Source: Hydractinia symbiolongicarpus
Lineage: Eukaryota > Cnidaria > Hydrozoa > Anthoathecata > Hydractiniidae
Assembly: GCF_029227915.1 (NCBI RefSeq)
Contig: NC_079884.1
Coordinates: forward strand, 20,460,001-20,524,000
DNA: 64,000 nt
Direction of reading: 5' to 3'
Position 1 is the first letter of the stretch. Each line of letters begins with the position of its first letter. Under the pieces are notes generated by a model. The model was not told the DNA's origin. It searched no databases and was given only the letters and a program-made list of their open reading frames with translations. Shown one piece after another: positions 24,201 through 37,376 of this stretch. A program made the position numbers and the translations under genes.

Positions 24201-24873
24201 TCCCAACAAACGAGATCTACCTTGAAGTTTGTTAAAATTTTATAATTAAATTATCCCCAAGGATAGCCAGAATCGCAAAACCAGGCTTCACAGCAATGGC
24301 AGCTTACTCACTGAAATGTCAAAGCAGCGATGGAGGAGAGTAAAGGTGGGAATACCGTTTTTAAGCTGGTACGAGATTTGTCATTAGTGAATGTTTAAAG
24401 TACAGAAAACTCTTTTAATGTGATTTAAGCAAAAACTTCTTGTAAACTTGTTACTGTGCAGGAATATTAATATCGTTGTGTGTATATAACATTAAAAGTT
24501 GTTCAACAAATGCAGGGACATATCACTTCACAATGTTGCACCACAAACTTTTTGCAAAATTGTCGCTCTACGAACATGTCAAGATTATCATTATAAATAC
24601 ATGTCATTTTAAATTGTTGCACAGTTTGAAAAACCGCCCCTCATGGCTTATTAAAAAAAGTGATATATAAAAAAAAGGGTGGACGCTTCATCGAGAGGGA
24701 CACTTATGTAATCACTTACGGTAATTTCATTTTTATATACGTCGAAATTAAGGACGCGATTCTTACGCCCATTCTTATTAGTGGGCTTAAGTTTGCGCAA
24801 TAGCATCGATATAATAATATATTATTAATATCCATTATCATATCAGCTTGTGTATCAAAACAACTAGTTACAA

Positions 24874-25140
24874 CGGAGATGGTTTAGTGGTAGCGCATTC
24901 GGGTTGTAATCATATGGCTTAGGTTCGAATCCCCACTCCGCCGCACTTTATATGTAGTTTTGTCAGTCCATTTGATGCCATCTACTGACGCTGACCGGCT
25001 CGTGTCTAGGCAACCAAACTAGAGCAATACTATACGTACCTCAGGCGGTAATGTAACATAGTTCCAGTCGAAGGAGAGAAAGTGCGAGCCACTATGGATG
25101 GAATCCCCGAGGACAATAAAACTTTCCGTTACTCACTTAG
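24874..25140 (+). repeat. tRNA-related SINE candidate
   Basis: The head has internal RNA polymerase III promoter blocks: TGGTTTAGTGG (A box) and GGTTCGAATCC (B box), about 42 bp apart. It also has a GTTGTAATC anticodon-loop-like segment and CGGAG...CTCCG able to pair as an acceptor stem. The anticodon and T stems have several mismatches, so it is not a functional tRNA. A non-tRNA body of about 190 bp follows. The exact 3' end and target-site duplication were not resolved. Confidence 0.5.
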
Positions 25141-28100
25141 ATCGGTATGTTTTTTAAATCCAGCCTTTTTTCACCTGCCTTTGAAAATTAGATCGAAACA
25201 TGGAAAAATAATGAGTGTAAAAATAGATTGGGCGCCAAAATAAAGAGAATAAGTACAATATTAATAATAATTCTCGTCCTGAGAAAAGGCTTCGAGAGAG
25301 AAAAAATTGTTTAATTTTCGCACGGTTTACATAATCGGCCTATTAAGATTTCTATAGATCGTTGTTATCATACACGGGAACAACGTGAATAAGATTTTTA
25401 CCAGCCATGGTTACTCAGGGGACTTCTGGCGCAATCCCAGAAATCTCGTGTATCAAGTAATAAAAACAATGGCATTGTAATCAAAACTTCGATTTTTTTA
25501 TAACAATACCCACTATCCCTGCATATAGTGAGAAAAAATCAGTTTTTAAAAGCGCGGGAAAGGCGCGTTTTGGTAACTTCGTTAGGGATACTAAATGGGC
25601 TTCGAGTACGATAGATGTAATTGCAAACTTTCCTAAGAAGGCTTCTTTCTCGTGAAGTAAAATAGAACCATTTAAAAGTCAAATGAAGTTTCTTATGGTA
25701 TAAAACATTTTCGGTAATTTTTTCGATTTAGCTCAAAAAAAAAAAATAAATAAAAGAGAAAGTAAGTTTAAGTGACAAAAGTACTGGGAACTAAGTTATC
25801 AAGTTCATTTCCTCTTGTTCCACCAAGGAGATTTGTCCAACACAGTCTTGCCTAAAATATGCTATCACATTTTTTTAAAAAATGCGCTGCTGGACCCAAG
25901 TCGAAAAACATACTTTTTTTTTCTTGTTCTACAATAATATATAATACAATATGACAATAACTTCGAAATAAAAAAAATAAAAACATTTGTTAGCATAATT
26001 TAGCCCCAGGTTTCAGATACAGAAGATTTCCTGCGAAATGAAACGGACAGGAAGAAGCTTTTGGGGATGAAGATAGTTTCTTAATTATCTTTGAAGGTAG
26101 CTTTTTTATGAAACGATTACCAGGATGTTTGCTTGCTACTATTACAATTCAAATTGAATACGACTTTTATAGTTATCGTTTCTAAACACTGAAATAACAT
26201 CTTCCTATAAGAAGTAGCTGATCATTATTTTGTTGAGAAAACAAATAAGGGAAGATCATTTTTCCATAGAATATGTCATTACTTTCGGCTAATGTAAGCT
26301 GTGATAATAAGAACTAGTAAAAGTGGCATCTAGCGGTAGGTGAATGAATATCAACATTCAAATTGCAACGGTAGTATCCATACATGAAACACGATTTTTT
26401 CTAAATATTTGAGATTATTTTATTTAGATGGTAAATATTTACAGAATATTAATTTAGAATGAAAACAATAATAAGTCAGAAACATTGTGGTTCCATGTAA
26501 TATTGAAATCAAAATGACCAACAATGATTATATTTATTAAACAATATATTTCGGAAATTTATTCCATCTTCAGGTCTAAAATATAAAAAACATATTCAGT
26601 AAAAACTGTTAAAAACATTAAAATAATAAAGTTTTTTTTATCATACATATCATACATAGCATCATACACTGTACACAAATCAGAAAAAAAAAAAAAAAAA
26701 AAAAAAAACTGATGGTAATTAAATCGTAATTACCCACGTCATAATTAAAATTTAACACTAAACAACAATAACAAAATACAATAAAACAATAATACAATAA
26801 AAACAGTAATACAAAAACAATAATACGATAAATATGAAGAGAGTAGGAAAAATGTAAAATATCAAAAATTTTCGAGGATTTAAAACGAGATAAACCCTCC
26901 ACATGTGACACATAAGCGTAAGATAGCATGCCGTCTATTAACCATAACTTGTGGTCACCTTTGAGATACGAAAATGATGCACGTATGAACGGGAATTAAA
27001 TATCTTTTTCAGTGGTACCTAAACGTCGCTCACGTTGGAAAAGCAAGTGACTAGAAATCGGGTTCAATGATGGGAGTCGGAACTAAAAAATTGAGATTGT
27101 TTTTGATTCTCTTCTTCAGACTTTTAATAATATAATATAAGGAGGTCTGTGAGCTTTATGTTGCAACAATGCTAACCTAATAAAATACTCTTGTTTTTCA
27201 TTATTATTATCCGCGGTTTGTCACTGAGATTGATAGCAAAAACTCCCTTAACAGGAGAAGGGATGAATATCACTTAGGCAGAACATAGCTAGAAAAAAAT
27301 TCCTTTTGATGCGTCAATGACATTTCCGAGTTGCATATGACGTCAGTATAACATACAATAAGTATATTAGTAAATAAGAAAGTAAACATAACATAAATAA
27401 GGTTGAATTGTCAGTTTTAATATTTCCTATTTATGTGAGTATTATTGCAATGGTTAACCATACACTTCTGATTGAACAAATACACAATTACTAAGTGTAT
27501 TGAAAAAACTGATAAAACGCATAATTCCAATTGTTTGATTGACACAAAACGTGATTATTACAAGATAGTGATGGACAAATTTTGATTATAATATATACAA
27601 AAACAATGGTTACCACAGGCAACGTGGTGACAATGGGAAATATGATAAACAAATATATGAAAAATAAAGTGAAATGACATTGATGATGGAAAAAGCATTT
27701 GAGTGGCTATAGAAACATTGACAAACTTTCGTGTGGTAATGTTGGAAAACAAACAAATAAACCAACAAATAAAAATAATGTAACTAATTTCAAATTTCTT
27801 TTAGTCTTAGAAAGGAGAATGATAAAAGATAAATCTTCTGCATTTCGTGAGAATAAATAATTAGATGCCAATCATTAGTTTTGAAATAAAAAAACTTTCC
27901 TGCTTACTCTTTTGTTTTTTCATTCCGAACAAATTCATTTTTGGTCAATAGGTAAAAAATAAAAAGCTCTAAAAACAAAGCTGCACGAAATGGCGAGTTT
28001 GGAAAAATAAACATTTGGTGTTTGCAATGATTTCCCGCCATTTTTACACTTGTTGAATACCATTCTGGTGCAAAATGATTCCACTTTGAAAAGGAAAGAT

Positions 28101-29137
28101 CCGATACAGAAATTGTTCCGAGACACCACCAATTGCTAAGTGCCAAAGTAATCTCTTGCTGAATTGAATAATCTGTTGATATTTGTAAAATAATTATCTT
28201 AGAGAAGATTGCCAAATTGTGAGTGAAGTTTGTCTCTTGTCTGCTTTAATTTTCTATCAGCTTGCCTTACCGTTAACAAAGATTTTCACTAAAAAAATAT
28301 GTCACCTGACCAAAATTTAGTCACTTTTAACTGGCTAAAGTTATAAATAGCTGTAAACTTTAAAAATATAAATCATAACAGAGAAAATTTTTCTTTTCAT
28401 ATATAACTTCAACTAAAAAAATCAAACTGAAATTATCTGAACTTTATCTTAGAAAATCGATAATCCTTGTTAACAAGATATTAGTCTCCATTTAACCGAC
28501 TACCATTTTTTGCTGGATATTTTTTACCATTTTCACTATTTACTTATTTTTCAATTCAATATCTATGAGGCCATAACCAATAAAGAGAACACGAAAAATA
28601 GTCTTGTATCAGTTTCTGCACTCATCTTCTTTCTAAATAACGTTTCAAGTCAGCGCAGCAGAGGAAAAGGACGAAGTAAAAAGACGAAAGAAGAGAAAAT
28701 GTTGAAATGAAAGAATATGAACAAATAATAATAGATATTAACTGATTTATATAGCTTTTATTGTCCTTTTGTCCTTGTTTTTATTGTCCTTTTGTCCTGA
28801 ATTGGAAATTCATTTTCGATTTGAAAATTATTCAGCAAAAGGTGGTTAAATTCAAAATTATGTCAAAGTGACTAAGTTTTATTGACGACATTTTTTAACG
28901 ATAAGGTAGTGTGCTTTTGGCGTTTTTTTTGAAGATAATAAGAAAACTGTACGACTATTTCCGCGATAAATATTTCCTTTTCCATCTCTTAATAACGTCT
29001 GAACAAACAGAAAATATTTTGCAAATTACACTATGAATATATCATCATGATATCACATCTCTCAAGTTCAATTAAGCGGGGGATATTTAGATTTTTAAAT
29101 TTTCCAATCCTTTCCAAGCAATGTCCATCTTTATATT
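25141..29137. other. Gene-poor stretch with simple sequence
   Basis: I see no conserved coding region. It holds a 25-base A run (26684-26708), a TTTCGGAAATTTATTCCATCTTCAGG-like block near 26550-26575 that resembles the tail of Penelope-like elements, a CRE-like TGACGTCA (about 27340) and a short duplication of TATTGTCCTTTTGTCCT (28759-28800). Confidence 0.4.
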
Positions 29138-29609
29138 AACAAGAAGCCCTGGGTGCTATAAGAATTTCCGCTCGCTACCAAAATATTTGATGACAACCTG
29201 CTAATTGACAAGTGACATTACATCTTACAACAAACGCAAACAAAACGAAACGTGTCATAATAAACTCACACTTTAAAAGAAACTGCGAACAAAAATTATA
29301 GCCTATCATTCATGGTTGAAAGTCTTCCGATTGAAACGTTTATGGTCTTAAACGGCATTTAGCTAGTTGAGAAAAAAGAAATTTTGATGCCACCATCATG
29401 TTCAGCATACTTTTTTATTAACTGTGCCAAATTTTGTGGAAAATAAAGTAGTTTTAATTTTTGAACCAATTTTGGCCTAAAATGACATTTAGGTAACAAA
29501 AAATCAGAGGAACGTGAAATCCCAGGGTCGATTTTTTCTCAAAAAATGCTCCAAAAGAAAAAACGACGGTTTTAAAGAATTTCCTACGCCTTCGGGCGCG
29601 GAAATTCAA
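29138..29609 (-). mobile_element. Dispersed non-coding element, short inverted copy (family A)
   Basis: This is the reverse-complement relative of the element at 11601-12531, sharing both ends. Its internal tandem unit is present about once instead of four times, giving about 470 bp versus 930 bp. It directly abuts the Helitron-like 5' end at 29606, whereas the other copy is separated from its Helitron-like neighbour by about 225 bp. Confidence 0.6.
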
Positions 29610-29704
29610 TAATACCCGTATTCTGTCTGTTTGTGCTGAATAGCAAACGCGATATGTTCTTGTCACCTTTGCTGAACACGTGGATTTTCTCACAGGCCTA
29701 CGAG
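29606..29704 (+). mobile_element. Second Helitron-like terminus pair (truncated)
   Basis: It starts TCAATAATACCCGTATTCTG, matching the 5' end at 12757, and runs about 100 bp through TGTCTGTTTGTG to a GGCCTACGAG end. The interior is shorter than in the 12757 copy. Element class uncertain. Confidence 0.3.
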
Positions 29705-32221
29705 TTTTACTTTCACTATGCATTCTGCGTTTGTTTTAATGTTTTGCTTTTAGGACTTAATAATCTGTACAAGCAAGGGTGTTGTTTTGAACTCGTATGA
29801 TTACCAGTAGCAGCTAAGAAAGAGTCTTTCATGAAGGTTCTCGAAGGGTACAAATTGAATGGAAAACAAAGTCTTATTGTTTGAAACATAGATTAGATCT
29901 GGCTTTACATTATATTGTGGTTATGTTCCGACCAGTCTTTCAAATCACCAACCACATGAGTCTAGAAGGTAGAAATAGAGTCTAGTTATCTATTTTTGTG
30001 TTTTTTTCGTCAACAGATGTCGTTGTTTCAGCAGCTTTTTACAGCATTTTCTTTGCAAACGGAAATTCGGAGTGATTTTATTAGAAACTAAGTTCTATTT
30101 AAAACTTGAACAACATTTTTTTTTCTTACACTTTTTATGGCTCCTTATTTTTAATAATCACTTTATTTTTTTCGTCAACACTAAAGGAGAACATCTTCGT
30201 TCCCAGGAACCTTTCTACTTTTACTTCACAAACAGATCATTGTCAAAATTAGGAGATATATAAGGTAGTAGCTGTAACATTTGAAAAATTTAAAGTGAGT
30301 ACGAAGTTGCTAAAGAAGACTGGTTTTTGTTCGTTCAAGACATAGGGTCAAAAGTTGAAAATGTAATGCCTGACCACAGATATACATTCAAATTTTCCAA
30401 GAAAATTAGAAACAACGTTTAATTCTTCGTTTTACTCCATAATGAGCCCATAAAGCGATCATTTAATTTTCTCACTCCAATGCATTTCTATTTAAAGATT
30501 TCAAATATACTTTGGCGGCGCCTTTAAGTTATCGAGAGTCATCCAAAGTTAAGGAGTCTTCGTCTGCAACTTGAAAAAAGAACTGAAGTGGCCAACTTCA
30601 CTTCTAAGAGTGCAACACAGAAATAGGCAAACATTAATAATATTCTGTTATCTACAATTTTTATAACCTTTTAATTTTAAATCTGTCATTGATTTATAAA
30701 TTATAACTGTAGCTCATATTCAACGCCACAACTGGCTGTTTATACTTTTCTAACCGAGCCTCGTTGATTCATTCAAAATGTTTAAGTGTATATTTCTACT
30801 TATAAAACTGTACGCCATAAAGTCAAATTAATTCAATGATATTGCAAAAATGGAATTGGTTACGAGGGGCGAATTCACTACCGACTATTTTTCCATACCA
30901 CAATTCTTTTTAAAAAAAGTTGAGCAATCAAGATTTATGACCAATAGATGCATGTCCGTACTTAGGTTTTTCTTTGATGTTGTTCAGACTCTTAAGGGTC
31001 ACGACGTCATATCATTATACTAAGAACTAACTAAGAACATGGGTAAAAAATCAAGAAATTGCTTATCTTGCAATTAATTTTTTTTTTTCAAAAATAAAAT
31101 GTCTTGAAATTAAAAGTGGACAACGTAAGGAACGCCTAAAGCTTTATTAGAATCCGGTTTGTCATGAAATAAACGTGTTTTAAAACATGACTTAACCCCT
31201 AGCTGCCAACGGCGACGGTTGTCGCATGAACCAATAAGGTATTGTAAAATAATCGCTTACAACATGATTAGGTCTTTGTAATTCACACCTAAAATTTTAT
31301 AACTACTAAGGCTGGTTTCTACTAAATGTAAATTGATTAAATTTATCGCTAAAAAAGTAGGATTTAATCCTGCTTTTGGACTTGATCGACATCAAGGAGG
31401 ATCGATTCGCTGGGTTGACGAAACCACGGTGAGCGGGGAGAGAGAAGGAAATGATTCCCTTTTTTTTCTTAGATAGCTTTAAAAAAAACTATTTTCTCTA
31501 TTCTTAGATTTTGAAAATTTTCTAAGGCAGTCCGACCAGGTGGAGCCTATACTTTGTCACTATATTTGCCCTCGTCCTTCGAAACCAATTCGTTGGCCCT
31601 GATTCGAACGATCGGGCTTTAAATTATAGAGAAAAAAAATCACTTTTGTGTTTTTTATTTGAGACTTCCCAAGCATTTTAAACACTGCCTTAAGGCATCA
31701 TTTTTCGCCTTTTGCACAGCTTGACATCACGTATGGAATTTATGAAAGAAAACGAAAACCTCTCTTATTTCTTACGTGATAAGGATTGTTATTAAAAAAA
31801 CGTTAGACCACGACAAACAATTTTTTTTCTGTGTAGCTACATTAATTGTCAAAGTTAATTTATTCTAATTATTTTATTATTCTTATCGATGCATAATTAA
31901 TTTGTTTTATATTTTTCAAATCGAGACACGTTTTAGGGCTGTGAATGTTTACGTGGATTCTAACATAATTGTTTGCAATAATATTTCCTACGTTTCACTA
32001 TAACATGCATTTATGTCAATAACGAAATACTTTGACAGACATAAACTCTTTCAACTATTTTTCTTCTAATCCTTACATAAACAATTGCACAAAGAGATTT
32101 TTACTTTTTCGTAATTAAATTATGCATAACAAATGGAAACAGTAATTTTATCATCAAGTCATAAATTACCACAAATAGCTTATGATAATGAATAGCTATT
32201 TGCTAATGATACTCTGCTAGC
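29705..32221. other. Gene-free region upstream of the DAN-like gene
   Basis: No domain-bearing ORF, RNA gene or bounded repeat was recognised. The part nearest 32.2 kb should hold distal regulatory sequence of the DAN-like gene, but I cannot point to individual sites. Confidence 0.4.
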
Positions 32222-32228
32222 TATAAAA
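32222..32228 (+). promoter_or_regulatory. TATA box of the DAN-like gene
   Basis: TATAAAA lies about 200 bp before the start codon at 32424. It would place transcription start near 32250 and leave a 5' UTR of about 170 nt with no need for an intron. It is the best core-promoter match in this region. Inference from consensus and position only. Confidence 0.45.
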
Positions 32229-32423
32229 TCAAGAACAACATGTAACTAGAAACACTTTGCATCGACAGCTCAGTAGAATAACATAGTTGATTCATGACGT
32301 TTTACATAACAGTTTGGCACAGAAGAAAAACTTAGTAAACATCGCATGCTTGTATGGTTATATGGCTTAAAACGTTTACCAACTCTATAGTTTTTCTTGA
32401 ATTAATTTAAATGTACAAAAGCT

Positions 32424-33017
32424 ATGAATATGTATCAGACACCAACAGTTGCTGTGTTTGCGATATTTATGATATGTTTGTTGTACACTGTAGTCGCAGA
32501 GAAAACGATAACAAAACGAAAAGGAGATTTTTGCGATACGTTGCCTTTTAACCAAACAATTAGCGCTGATGGCTGTGAGACCAAATATATGGAGAATAAT
32601 TTATGTTATGGTCAATGCAATTCGAAGTATACGCCAGGTTTTAAAACTGGTTATATAAAATGTGCAGCATGTCGGCCCACGAATCCCACGGTTAGAAAAA
32701 TAACGTTGAAATGTAAATATGGAACTAAGAAAGTGTTAGATGTTCAGTATTTTGAATTCTGTCAATGTTTACATCGATCGTGCCGGAAGATCAACAAAGT
32801 CAACGCACTCTCTCACTTATTATCTATACGGCGTGGCCAAGCGCCAGGTAAAAGATTAAAAGGGAGAAGAGCATCCAAAAGGCGACGTCGTTGTCGAAAA
32901 AAGCGCGGGAAAAAAAAGAAAACATGTTTGGAAAGATGGCGGCAAGATAAGAAGCGAGAAAAACGCAGGAGAAATAAAAATCGAAATGAACTTCTTGAAG
33001 ACGGACAAATTTTATGA
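32424..33017 (+). CDS. Secreted DAN-family cystine-knot protein (gremlin/Cerberus/DAN type)
   Basis: This intact 197-residue single-exon frame starts with a hydrophobic signal peptide (about residues 5-25). A DAN domain follows at about 37-120 with Cys at 37, 51, 61, 65, 80, 83, 97, 113 and 115. This includes the knot ring motif CYGQC (61-65), the closing CQC (113-115) and PFNQTIS near the start, with one N-glycosylation site (Asn43). The spacing matches DAN-family antagonists of BMP, Nodal or Wnt ligands. The C-terminal 65 residues are extremely basic, with runs such as SKRRRRCRKKRGKKKK, suggesting heparan-sulfate binding that would limit diffusion. Two further Cys (157, 168) lie in this tail. 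The second Met (residue 3) is an alternative start. Which DAN subfamily it belongs to cannot be decided here. Confidence 0.88.
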   Translation: MNMYQTPTVAVFAIFMICLLYTVVAEKTITKRKGDFCDTLPFNQTISADGCETKYMENNLCYGQCNSKYTPGFKTGYIKCAACRPTNPTVRKITLKCKYGTKKVLDVQYFEFCQCLHRSCRKINKVNALSHLLSIRRGQAPGKRLKGRRASKRRRRCRKKRGKKKKTCLERWRQDKKREKRRRNKNRNELLEDGQIL

Positions 33018-33122
33018 GGATTTTACTCATGCAATTTTATGCTTGAACACTTCATTTGAAAAACCGCATCTTTGAATTTTTCTTCCGTTGTTATTAGCAA
33101 CACAAAATGATCTGTGCTCACT

Positions 33123-33128
33123 AATAAA
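33123..33128 (+). terminator. Polyadenylation signal of the DAN-like gene
   Basis: AATAAA lies about 105 bp after the stop codon of the DAN-like frame. It is a plausible cleavage signal giving a short 3' UTR. No other AATAAA is nearer. Confidence 0.5.
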
Positions 33129-33129
33129 G

Positions 33130-35089
33130 ATGTTAAGCATAAACAAAGTTAAGAATCAGAACAGTGACTCTACCTAAAATGTCTTTCACTAAACTTTATT
33201 TATTTATTTGAAATACCTCATTGGCTTTTTTTACGCCGATTTTTCGTGGTCATATTTTTTGAAGCTTGCAATCAAAGTCTCATAGGCGAGCATATGACGT
33301 TTTTAAGCCAGTAAAAAGGATCGCAATTAAAGTTTCAATATAAGATTTCGTACTATATATTAGAAATTTTTTGGAAGTAAAAACTTGCTTTTTGAATTTC
33401 AATGTTCCCCTCTTTGGTGTGATATCAGAGTGTGTTTCTTAACGAATCCATTAAAAAAATATTTAAGTACATTTTGCGCTTTTGTCTTCCCTTCCGCATT
33501 AAGTACGCTGTCAGAACATCCCTTTTTCAGGGTCATATAGAGCGGTTATTTTTTTGGAATATTTTTTTGTTTATTTTAGGAATTATTTATTTCATTGTTT
33601 ATACAGGATTGATAGACTTCATTATTTTAAAAATTAATAACTAAAAAAGTATGTTAACAATATTGTGACAATATTATTGTGTAGTATTTAATAATGGGAT
33701 AAAATATAAAATGTTTACCTTAATTTTATCTGTAATTTTATTCCCTTATCTTTCTGGGTCAGTCTGAATATCTCGTTGTACTGAGATAAAAGGTTTATTT
33801 GCATCCTACAAAGTGTTCATAGACCAACATGTTAATCAGTGTAGCCATGTTTTACTAAAAGAAACTTCTTGAGTAACAGTGTACATACCTTCAGTTATGA
33901 GTTTAGATTCCAACAATGTCTTAAAAATCTTGGCTTTCACATTAATCAAGAGCCTTTCATGTAGCAAGAGTTAAAAATGAGCCAGAGCTTAAATATAACA
34001 TAGTTCTTTAGTTTTTATAGTTCCCTTTCCTCCCTCAACAGCGTTCTTACCTGACCCTTTGGGGGGCAATAAGCGGCAAGTACCAAAGCAACCATTAGCT
34101 AAATCTTTTTTTCCCTCTAAACCTAGCACTAGATGAAAAAAATAGCGTTTTCCATTTAGCAAGAAATTAGACTGAATGTAGTTTTCAGATTTTATTAAAT
34201 ATTACTATTTTCTACTTAAATAAAAGTATGCATTTATAAATTTTGTACAAATTTAACCCCTCTCACTATCTTGTTGTTGTCGCATTAAAGAAAAAAGATA
34301 TACGTTTGTTTTTAAACAATTTTTAGCCTAAGGTAAATGACATCTTTTTTGTACAATCTCAGTTGAACAGTTACTTTAAAATGTCAAGGTCGAAATAGTG
34401 AACAGATATTGTATGTTTCTTTGTTTAATATCAAGATAAGGCCAAGAGTGAATGAAACTGACATTCAACAAATGAACGTCTGTTTTATTATGTAATCTAT
34501 TCATTGTTGGTTGCTACTTTTGAATTGCTTTGTAAGAAATAAACGCGTTTGTAGATTTTCAGAAACTCCATACCCGAACCATTTTAGAATATCTATCAAG
34601 GGAGCTACCCATTAAATGTGAAATGAGCAATAAACGGTTTTAAATTTTTATTATAAAATTTACGAGTTTTAAGCGTCTTGGCGACATCAATTAACTTCTG
34701 AAGCACCTCCGCGCCTAAAGACTTAAGTGTTACGTGCACAAAACCGACGGCTTCAACTGTAGCAACTCGTGTAAAATTAACATTTTTACATGGAATCCTA
34801 TACTAGGAGCTCCTAAAATACAGAGTACGGATTAAAACCCTCCTAACACAGGTAAAGCAGCGAAAAAGGTTGCTACGGCGTTGCTATGCAGAAAATAATT
34901 TGGTTGGTCCGGGAAGGGCTTTAACGCTATATTCAAACCTAGTATAATCAAGAATTTATCCTTTTTATTGAAGCCTTTAAAAATGTTTGTGTCATTTAGA
35001 CGCCATAAAAATGTTTTACGAATTGTCGAGATTTTGAAGGTAGTTTCGCTTTAAACAGGAAAATGCTAATTGAAAATTTGGTGTTTAGT
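33130..35089. other. No recognisable gene
   Basis: AT-rich sequence. The longest frames are short and without domain character. Confidence 0.4.
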
Positions 35090-35220
35090 GATAAGCACGT
35101 GAATTTGATGTTCAGTGATATGCACGTGAATTTGATGTTCAGTGATATGCACGTGAATTTGATGCTCAGTGATATGCACCTGAATTTGATGCTCAGTGAT
35201 ATGCACGTGAATTTGATGTC
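35090..35220. repeat. 27-bp tandem repeat, 5 copies
   Basis: Five copies of a 27-bp unit starting GATATGCACGTGAATTTGAT. Four of the five contain a perfect CACGTG E-box, spaced every 27 bp; the fourth copy has CACCTG. The open minus-strand frame over it is a consequence of the period. Confidence 0.9.
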
Positions 35221-37376
35221 TGAAAACACGTAGAAGACACTAATAGGGGTGGAATATCATATTTTCCTTCTTCTGTGCAAATTGATTGAGTTGAATAAAA
35301 AATATGTAAATTACGAGTAAAATGGAAATGAGAAGATAGTAAATTTCAAAATTCTAAGCAACAGCTTTGCAATTAAAACAATTTTTTACATTAACTACTT
35401 GATCAACTTTCGTCTTTTATGTTAAGAGTATTTCATGTTGGATTTTAACTCATTTTCAAGAATATTGTAGCGGTATATGAATAGGTAGCTATGCGCACGG
35501 GGGTTCATATTTATGCATACCATTGCATTTCGCCATTGAATCTAAAGGATTAGCATTTTAAGGCCAGTTGTCGCGATAAATGCTCAGGATTTTATAGAAA
35601 ATATCATTTTTATTCAAGAGATGTTTGTATCATTTGCCATTAGTCAACACATTAGCTCCTCCAACAACATATTAATTATAATTGTCATCAGAAGTTTCAA
35701 AACCACAACTCCTCCCTGCGCCGTTTAAAAAGAAATTCTCCAAGAGAGATAATTGTTCGAACTATTAGAGATTTGTTAAAAAAAGTATTTTTAAAACAGG
35801 TCGTACAATTCACATTTTTTTTAATAGAAACCTATTACCAAGTTTAAAATGTATATCACAGGTATAATAAAATATTTCCAAAATATCGCTACACCACAAG
35901 CAATGATATTTAATAAACGGATATACTAAAACGTCTTCGTTTCTTTATTATAAATGTTAAGTGTTGTGCTGTATTGTTAAAGTATTAATTTTCACAAATC
36001 ACTTTTGTATATTTGTACTACATGAAACATTTTGCAAGTTCAAGATAATACCACGGGATAATACCTATTTATTTCAAATAACGGAGCAACATTGTAGAAC
36101 TACTGTACAAAACAGGCTACTGGCAACCTTAGGTATAGGGAAAAATTACACACGAACAAGAATCTGAAATCTTGTGTGAAAATCAGTGTGTTATTCCCTC
36201 TTGCTTTCCCCATCGTACATTGAACAATCAAATTATTAAAACATGAGCGAAGAGGCTAGAAGACCTCTTTTACTTTGTTTTATCTCATTTCGCGATTAGT
36301 TTCAAAATTAATTTCTGCTTAAAATAAGAAGGACTAATTCGTATGCATACATAGGACAAAATGTGACGGGGGCTAAAAGATGTGCTGTATAATAAAATTG
36401 TTGTTACTTTTTACTTCTTAGAACTGTTTCAGAAAAACTTAATAGATTGTGTATACAACCAAATCATGTGCAGTGAAGTCAGAAAAACACAGTCTTGTCG
36501 TTCAACCGTTCGGGTAGAAGGTGCGTCTTTCTTTAAGTTCGTGCTAGAGGATAGTTTTTTAAAACAAAAATGAACTTAAACCTAGAATTTGTTGAGCTCA
36601 ATGCTAGCTTAAAATTTAGGTGGACATAGTTTGTGTTAGTAATTGCTCATTTTGCGTGTTCTACTAAAAAAACAGTCCAACTCCCCCTCTGCCCCCTGCC
36701 CTACCTCCCGCACCAAAGCCACGTTACCTTCTGGGATCTGTTTGCTTTTGTAATAAAGAAAAATTATCGATTAGCAGAACGCCTTTTTTAACGCACAGTT
36801 GTTTTTAAAACCAGAGGTTCGGTGAGAAAAATTCGAGTTAGTTATAATTATAGGTTGATGCAATTAATTATAAATCTTTTAAAATAACGCGAGTTGTAAA
36901 TACTAACAACACACATCACTAGGCACTGCATACCACAAGCAGAAAAATATAAAAAACAACATGTTTAAGGGATTAAAAGGACCCCGTGATAGCATAAAAA
37001 AAACAGTTCGGTGGCAAGGAGATAAGCTGCATCGTAATTTTAAAGAAATGAGTTGTGGTTACTGAACTAAAATTACGTTGTAGTTCGAGAAGAATCGGAG
37101 TGAAATGTTAAAATGTTCTCCTAGTATTCTTGCTTGCTTAGGGATGTTCTCTTTTTGCAATTGTTATTTTTTAAGGCCATCTTTTGATCAAGTTTATATG
37201 GAGTTAAATTTACTTACAATTTTATCTGTAATTTTAACAAATCTCGCAGTTTTCCAATGAAATTGGCGAAATTAAGTAATGGATGGATTAAGTCGAATAT
37301 TTAACATGTATTTTTGCCTCATAAAAAGATTGACATTCTACTGTGAAAATTAAAGTGATGAAAAAAAATTCAAAGT
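35221..37376. other. No recognisable gene
   Basis: Short frames only. No conserved motif, RNA gene or bounded repeat recognised. Confidence 0.4.

Noticed and set aside
24874-24946. A functional tRNA-Thr (TGT) gene
   Set aside because: A and B boxes and an anticodon-like loop are present, but the anticodon and T stems have several mismatches, and a SINE-like body follows.
34996-35229. A repeat protein on the minus strand
   Set aside because: It is the 27-bp satellite read in frame; no start context, splice sites or domain.
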